A stretch of DNA of 64,000 bases, taken from positions 1 through 64,000 of the forward strand of contig JAQVPJ010000011.1 of assembly GCA_028702135.1 (NCBI GenBank). The letters are read 5' to 3'. Each line of letters begins with the position of its first letter. Position 1 is the first letter of the stretch. A program made the position numbers and the translations under genes. The notes beneath the pieces are model-generated. The model was given only the letters and a program-made list of their open reading frames with translations, was not told where the DNA came from and did no database searches. Shown one piece after another: positions 59,996 through 64,000 of this stretch. This DNA comes from Eubacteriales bacterium. GTDB lineage: Bacteria; Bacillota; Clostridia; Oscillospirales; CAG-382.

Positions 59996-61639
59996 ATGAA
60001 AAAAATCTTTTCAAAAGTTTTATGTCTGTTAATCGTGTCGATTTTAGCATTATTCAGTCTCATTTCGTGTGAGAATAATGGAAGTACAACCAGTAATGAC
60101 TCGTCGGTAGTTTCCGATACTACGAGTGAACTATCCGGCGAATACTCCGACGATGTATCCGAGGAGGAATACGTTAAGGATGAGGTAATAATTTCAGAGG
60201 AGGAAAAACAGGGCGTTATTGCTGAGGGATTACTCGGCGTCACAGGCAACAAGGTCTTTGCATACAACGGTTATCTCGGTTACGGCTACAATTTACTCGA
60301 AGCATCTTATTACAATCCGAATGACATCAAAGCCACTAACCCTATTATCGATATGGACAAACTCGCCGCCGACGGCTATGTCTATGTAAACGGTATTACT
60401 TCCAATAGCATAGACTGCGTTACTTTTATGAGCGACAGTACAAAGGAATATTCCAAGTCAATTTCCATATCTGCTAATTTAGAGGGCAAATTCGGGCTTA
60501 CCGGAAGCTTTAAAACATCGTTTGGAATGGATTATTCTTCTGAAATTAAATCTAACCAGAAGCTGATAACAGTTCAGAGCAGCTTATTTACACAAAGAGA
60601 TTTTATTTACGATACGAATAATGAAATTGTTGGTAATTATGCTACTTCAGCATTTACTAAGGACGCTGAAAAATTATCGCCCGAAGCACTTATAAAAAAA
60701 TACGGTACTCATGTGCTTAAAGACATTTTCCTCGGCGGAAGATTCGATCTTAACTATTTATACACGAATATAGAGAACAAGTCAGACGAGAGCATCAGTG
60801 CTTCTGTAAGTGCCTCTTACGGACGCGTTAGTGGTGGTGCAACCGTAGACATCGACGAGAGGAGAAAAGAGGTCGAGAAAAACAGCAAGCTGCTGATAAG
60901 AGCATACGGTGGCTCCGTTGTCGTTGACCCGACATCCATAGAGAAAGCTCAAGCTTCATATGAAAAATGGGCACAGGGTGTTGAAGATGGCAAAATAACT
61001 TTGGTTGACAGCTCCGAAATTGTAGGAATATGGGATATAGTAGCAAAGATGGATTTTGCGAATGCGGAAGCAAAGAGCAAAGAAATAGAAGACTACTTCA
61101 ACTCACGTTCGGGCGAAATCGCCGCAGCTTTTAAAAAGTCAGCTTCTGTAAAAATGTATATCGCTTCCATTCATGTGGGAACCGGAGACTCGGAAATGAA
61201 AGCGAAAAATGTTCTTCGCCAACAGGGAATTCTTGAGGGTAATATAATTAATCTTGACCTCAACAGAAGTTGCGGCGGTGATTATATTTATGTCGGATAT
61301 AAAACGACTAATGACAGTACAAAAGCTCTTACGGGTATATGCGCAGATTATTTTAATAATGCAAACTCAAGTAATATAAAATTTGATAACTGCGATTATA
61401 CAATTATACCAATCGATCTGAACAAAGGTGCAGGCGGCAAGTATATATATCTTTATTACACTCATGATACAAAAGCAGGAAACCCGATTACTGGCATTCA
61501 ATACCAGGACAATAACAGATTTGAAAATGGGAATGCTGACGGTTATGAGGTTGTACGCTGTACTACGGACAAACAAGGATTGGATCTTAATAAAGAATCC
61601 GGCGGTGATTACATTTATCTCTGGTTTACAAGAAAATAA
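59996..61639 (+). CDS. MACPF (perforin-like) lipoprotein with MABP-type repeats
   Basis: The 547-residue product has a type II signal peptide with lipobox LISC (Cys25) and a Ser/Asp/Glu-rich linker to about residue 75. A MACPF domain follows, whose signature YGTHVLKDIFLGG begins at Tyr236 and matches the family pattern (Y/W)GTHxxxxxxxGG. The flanking Ser/Thr-rich amphipathic stretches (KSISISANLEGKFGL before, ISASVSASYGRVSGG after) are in the positions of the membrane-inserting hairpin regions. The last 150 residues hold three repeats of DLN..GGxYIYL (about 417, 471 and 528), the pattern of MABP beta-prism domains that bind membranes. Probable role: a pore-forming or adhesive protein displayed on or released from the cell. 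The gene stands alone with a strong promoter and terminator. Confidence 0.88.
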   Translation: MKKIFSKVLCLLIVSILALFSLISCENNGSTTSNDSSVVSDTTSELSGEYSDDVSEEEYVKDEVIISEEEKQGVIAEGLLGVTGNKVFAYNGYLGYGYNLLEASYYNPNDIKATNPIIDMDKLAADGYVYVNGITSNSIDCVTFMSDSTKEYSKSISISANLEGKFGLTGSFKTSFGMDYSSEIKSNQKLITVQSSLFTQRDFIYDTNNEIVGNYATSAFTKDAEKLSPEALIKKYGTHVLKDIFLGGRFDLNYLYTNIENKSDESISASVSASYGRVSGGATVDIDERRKEVEKNSKLLIRAYGGSVVVDPTSIEKAQASYEKWAQGVEDGKITLVDSSEIVGIWDIVAKMDFANAEAKSKEIEDYFNSRSGEIAAAFKKSASVKMYIASIHVGTGDSEMKAKNVLRQQGILEGNIINLDLNRSCGGDYIYVGYKTTNDSTKALTGICADYFNNANSSNIKFDNCDYTIIPIDLNKGAGGKYIYLYYTHDTKAGNPITGIQYQDNNRFENGNADGYEVVRCTTDKQGLDLNKESGGDYIYLWFTRK

Positions 61640-61661
61640 GTATTAAAATACCATAATAAAT

Positions 61662-61701
61662 GACCGGAATTGCTTATCAACAAAGCAACTCCGGTCTTTT
61701 T
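61662..61701. terminator. Terminator between the MACPF gene and uraA
   Basis: GACCGGA (61662-61668) and TCCGGTC (61690-61696), with an inner TTGCTT/AAGCAA stem, are followed by TTTTT. It serves the plus-strand gene and possibly the convergent uraA transcript. Confidence 0.85.
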
Positions 61702-61719
61702 ATATGTTTTAAATGCTTT

Positions 61720-63186
61720 TTATATTTGATCGCTCAAATCTTGATTGTTATTCTTTTTTTCTCCTATGCTCAAAAGGAGGTTTAATAGTATTCCGAATAT
61801 GGCAGCACCCGCGATACAAGGTATGTCAAATTGGAAATTCTCGAATACGACCGGTATATTTCCGCCGAAAGCGTAATTGCCGCCGATACCGATTATCATA
61901 ATCGATGCGATGACTGCGATGTTCTTTGCGCTGAACATATCTACCTTTTTTTCAATCATAATAGCAATACCCTGAGCTGCTATTGCTCCGAACAGATAAA
62001 TCTCAAGGCCGCCTATAACTGCGGTGGGAATAGCGTAAATAGCATTTACAAGAGGAGTAAAGAAGGAAATAACCATAGCGATTATTGCAGCTACTATAAG
62101 GACAGGTACCGAAAATACCCTAGTGATTGCCATTGTGCTTATGTTCTCGCCGTAATTAGTTCCTGCAGGTCCTCCGATAAATCCGGTAATCATATCGCCG
62201 ATACCGTCGCCTATAAGATTCCTGTCAAGCATTTGAGCTAAGTTGTATTTCTTCTCGGAACTCTTCTTTTTTGCAAGATCATTAACATAAATATCAAGCT
62301 GATACATATGTGCAGTGGATTCCGGAATTGTTGCAAATGCGATAGGCATTATAGTTGCGACTGCCACCCATGATACTTTCGGGAACGTAAAGGCGGGAAC
62401 TGCGAACAGGGTTGTCGGAAAATCGCTTACGATGTCCTTGATATCTCTGAACATATTTAAGTCTTTTCCGCCGAAAGCATATAATAATCCGGCAACTGCA
62501 CAACCTACACCGGCTCCCAAGAGCAAAGGAAGCTGACCCAAAAAGCCCTTCAGATACCTTGAAAATATGATGGTCGAAAGAAGCGTTGCGAGGGAAACAA
62601 CCCAAACCCAGCTACCGTTTTCCACACCAAACTCAGCACCCTCCGCAAGTGCTTTCGGTGCTGCGTCGCTCAGAGCGTTACCGGCAAGAGTAAGGCCGAT
62701 AACCATTGCGATAGGACCGGTAATCGAAGCGGGTAATATCTTTTCTACCACATGATTACCCATGAATTTTACTAAAAGGCCTGCGGCAATAGATACAAGA
62801 CCCGATAAAATAATGCCGAACTGAACATAAGAAAGCACTTCGCCCGGAAGAACCTGTCCCGATGACCATGAATCCAAAGCCGTTTGCGCAGTGGGGCTTA
62901 TTTCTTTGTAAAATTCCTCACTTGCCAATAAACTGAAAACTGCTGATAAGTAAGAAAAGCTCGAACCGTAATAAAGCGGAATCTTTCTGCCGGTAACAAG
63001 TATAAAGCAGATTGTAGCAAGACCGCTCGCAAAGATTGTTGTCGACACCTGAAAACCTGTTATCAGCGCAACGGCAATCGTAGCGGGAAACATTACAATT
63101 ACCTGTTGAATCGCATAAAGAAACAATTTCCATAGTGTCGGACGCTCGTCCGGTAAATAGCCGATGGTTTGGTTTTGTTTGTTCAT
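61720..63186 (-). CDS. uraA: Uracil permease
   Basis: The ATG at 63186 (MNKQNQTIGYLPDERP) follows AAAGGATGG. The 488-residue product belongs to the nucleobase/ascorbate transporter family with about 14 membrane segments. Motifs include YGSSFSYLSAV, the transport-site region VATIMPIAFATIPESTAHMYQLD (Glu typical of UraA) and GGPAGTNYGENISTMAITRVFSVPVL. It imports uracil with protons. It is 38 bases downstream of pyrR, so pyrR attenuation should also govern it. Confidence 0.94.
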   Translation of the reverse strand: MNKQNQTIGYLPDERPTLWKLFLYAIQQVIVMFPATIAVALITGFQVSTTIFASGLATICFILVTGRKIPLYYGSSFSYLSAVFSLLASEEFYKEISPTAQTALDSWSSGQVLPGEVLSYVQFGIILSGLVSIAAGLLVKFMGNHVVEKILPASITGPIAMVIGLTLAGNALSDAAPKALAEGAEFGVENGSWVWVVSLATLLSTIIFSRYLKGFLGQLPLLLGAGVGCAVAGLLYAFGGKDLNMFRDIKDIVSDFPTTLFAVPAFTFPKVSWVAVATIMPIAFATIPESTAHMYQLDIYVNDLAKKKSSEKKYNLAQMLDRNLIGDGIGDMITGFIGGPAGTNYGENISTMAITRVFSVPVLIVAAIIAMVISFFTPLVNAIYAIPTAVIGGLEIYLFGAIAAQGIAIMIEKKVDMFSAKNIAVIASIMIIGIGGNYAFGGNIPVVFENFQFDIPCIAGAAIFGILLNLLLSIGEKKNNNQDLSDQI

Positions 63187-63224
63187 TTCTTCCATCCTTT
63201 ATTTTTTATTTTAGAAAATTAAGG

Positions 63225-63761
63225 TCATTTATTATAGATGCTTACGCTTGTTTCCCCGTCATGCTCCGTAACCTTTACCACGACGACTTCGCTTAGTGAA
63301 GTGGGAATGTTCTTACCAACATAAGTAGCCTTGATTGGCAGCTCGCTGTGCCCTCTGTCAATCAACACAGCAAGCTCAACCTTTGCGGGACGCCCTAACT
63401 TCATAACTGCTTCCAGAGCCGCACGAGCGGTCCTGGAAGTAAAAATCACATCATCAACAAGGATAACTGTTTTTCCGACGACCGAAAAGTCTACTGCCGA
63501 TCGATTTACGATAGGTTCGGTGTTTATTAAGGACAGATCATCACGGTAAAGAGTTATATCAATCTCCCCTACCTCGATCTTTGTATTTTCGATTTTTTTT
63601 ATATTACCGGCGATACGGTGAGCGAGCGGAATTCCCCTTGTCTTTATTCCTATCAAACACAGATTATCTGTTCCGTGATTTCTCTCAACAATCTGATGAG
63701 AGATCCGCATAAGCGCACGGTCGACATCCGCCTCGTTCATAATACCCACTTTGTATTCCAT
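63225..63761 (-). CDS. pyrR: PyrR bifunctional regulator / uracil phosphoribosyltransferase
   Basis: The 178-residue product has the PRPP-binding motif VILVDDVIFTSRTARAALEAV and the PyrR stretches GIKTRGIPLAHRIA, VGEIDITLYRDDL and PAKVELAVLIDRGHSELPI. It binds pyrimidine leader RNA with UMP to promote termination and also makes UMP from uracil. The start is the ATG at 63761; an adjacent GTG is possible. It follows an attenuator and precedes uraA. Confidence 0.95.
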   Translation of the reverse strand: MEYKVGIMNEADVDRALMRISHQIVERNHGTDNLCLIGIKTRGIPLAHRIAGNIKKIENTKIEVGEIDITLYRDDLSLINTEPIVNRSAVDFSVVGKTVILVDDVIFTSRTARAALEAVMKLGRPAKVELAVLIDRGHSELPIKATYVGKNIPTSLSEVVVVKVTEHDGETSVSIYNK

Positions 63762-63786
63762 CACTCACGCTTTAGTCCTTTCCCAC

Positions 63787-63822
63787 AAAAAAAGACCCTG
63801 TCTTTTTTACACAGACAAGGTC
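63787..63822 (-). terminator. Attenuator terminator before pyrR
   Basis: On the minus strand GACCTTGTCT (63813-63822) pairs with AGACAGGGTC (63794-63803) with one wobble, followed by seven T (63787-63793), within the leader and before the pyrR start. Confidence 0.88.
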
Positions 63823-63895
63823 AGATAATGCTTTAAACTATTATCCAAGTCAGTATTTAACCTTGCCGGCAGCCCTGTACCGCGCTTAAAGATTA
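63813..63895 (-). promoter_or_regulatory. pyr leader: antiterminator and PyrR-binding region
   Basis: In leader RNA order, CAAGGT (63860-63865) can pair with ACCTTG (63816-63821), and GATAAT (63840-63845) with ATTATC (63824-63829). This antiterminator competes with the terminator. Upstream, TTTAAGCGCGGTACAGGGCT and GCAAGGTTAAA can form an alternative stem that sequesters CAAGGT, the expected place for PyrR binding. The CAG-GGCTG core resembles the PyrR binding loop only partly. Confidence 0.7.
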
Positions 63896-63909
63896 TTTTT
63901 GCTGAAAAC

Positions 63910-63938
63910 AGTATATCACATCTTTTAAGATAAGACAA
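63910..63938 (-). promoter_or_regulatory. Promoter of pyrR-uraA
   Basis: On the minus strand TTGTCT (63933-63938), 17 bases, TATACT (63910-63915), followed by the attenuator leader. Confidence 0.8.
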
Positions 63939-64000
63939 GATGTTTCTAAAAATATTTTTTATTTATAAATAGAAAATATCTGAAACATAAAATTCATATT

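Noticed and set aside
1-64000. tRNA, rRNA, CRISPR, insertion sequence or prophage
   Set aside because: No T-loop-like GGTTCGAATCC in an intergenic gap, no spaced repeat array, no transposase or integrase and no phage genes were found.

Overview
The window looks like a chromosomal segment of a low-to-moderate G+C Gram-positive anaerobe of the class Clostridia, probably of the Oscillospiraceae/Ruminococcaceae type. The evidence is the mix of families: a Soj/Spo0J partition pair, CwlD-like amidase, PyrR-UraA, DapL-type lysine synthesis, PFL/UPF0210 with an ACT partner, surface proteins with cohesin-like and dockerin-like modules, AGGAGG-type ribosome sites and many TTG starts. The taxonomic call is an inference; there is no rRNA gene. 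I see no insertion sequence, prophage, CRISPR array, tRNA or rRNA. Genes are tightly packed, and the only stretch over 300 bases without an intact gene is 59516-59995.

Layout. 1-9640: the end of groEL, then a mostly minus-strand run: free methionine sulfoxide reductase, a membrane-tethered HTH protein with internal repeats, a coupled set (isomerase-like protein, apolipoprotein N-acyltransferase, esterase), a MORN-repeat protein, a small membrane protein, serS, parB and parA. 9827-18227 (plus strand): a 1169-residue surface metallophosphoesterase, a membrane-anchored cohesin-like protein, a polytopic membrane protein, a CwlD-like amidase, radA and an unrecognised protein, with one small Cys-rich gene on the minus strand. 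18404-31556: an oxaloacetate-decarboxylase-like alpha/biotin/gamma set, hpt, dacF, cysE, then a probable glycan-related cluster (solute-binding lipoprotein, discoidin/DUF4855 protein, CBM9-like lipoprotein, TIM-barrel isomerase) and an aminotransferase.

31585-41532: asnS, a HAD phosphatase with a short cap, a family 2 glycosyltransferase, a Crp/Fnr regulator divergent from an ECF-like S component, ACT plus UPF0210, a MATE exporter, and a secreted transglutaminase-like protein with a dockerin-like tail. 41599-50218: citrate synthase, aconitase and isocitrate dehydrogenase in one operon (citrate to 2-oxoglutarate), then dapA-dapB-dapF-dapL for diaminopimelate and lysine. 50405-56946: a VTC polyphosphate polymerase-like protein with a DUF4956 membrane partner, then cysK-mnmA-metY (sulfur), then a second citrate synthase. 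57082-64000: an Mbeg1-like hydrolase with a GGDEF protein, a truncated discoidin remnant, a lipoprotein with a MACPF perforin domain and MABP-type repeats, and pyrR-uraA behind a transcription attenuator.

The most unusual item is the MACPF lipoprotein at 59996-61639. Other points of interest are Lnt in an apparently Gram-positive genome that also encodes several lipoproteins, the cohesin-like and dockerin-like surface proteins, the solute-binding/DUF4855/CBM9 cluster, and several well-formed promoter/operator arrangements. Functions are read from sequence motifs only; no database search was possible.
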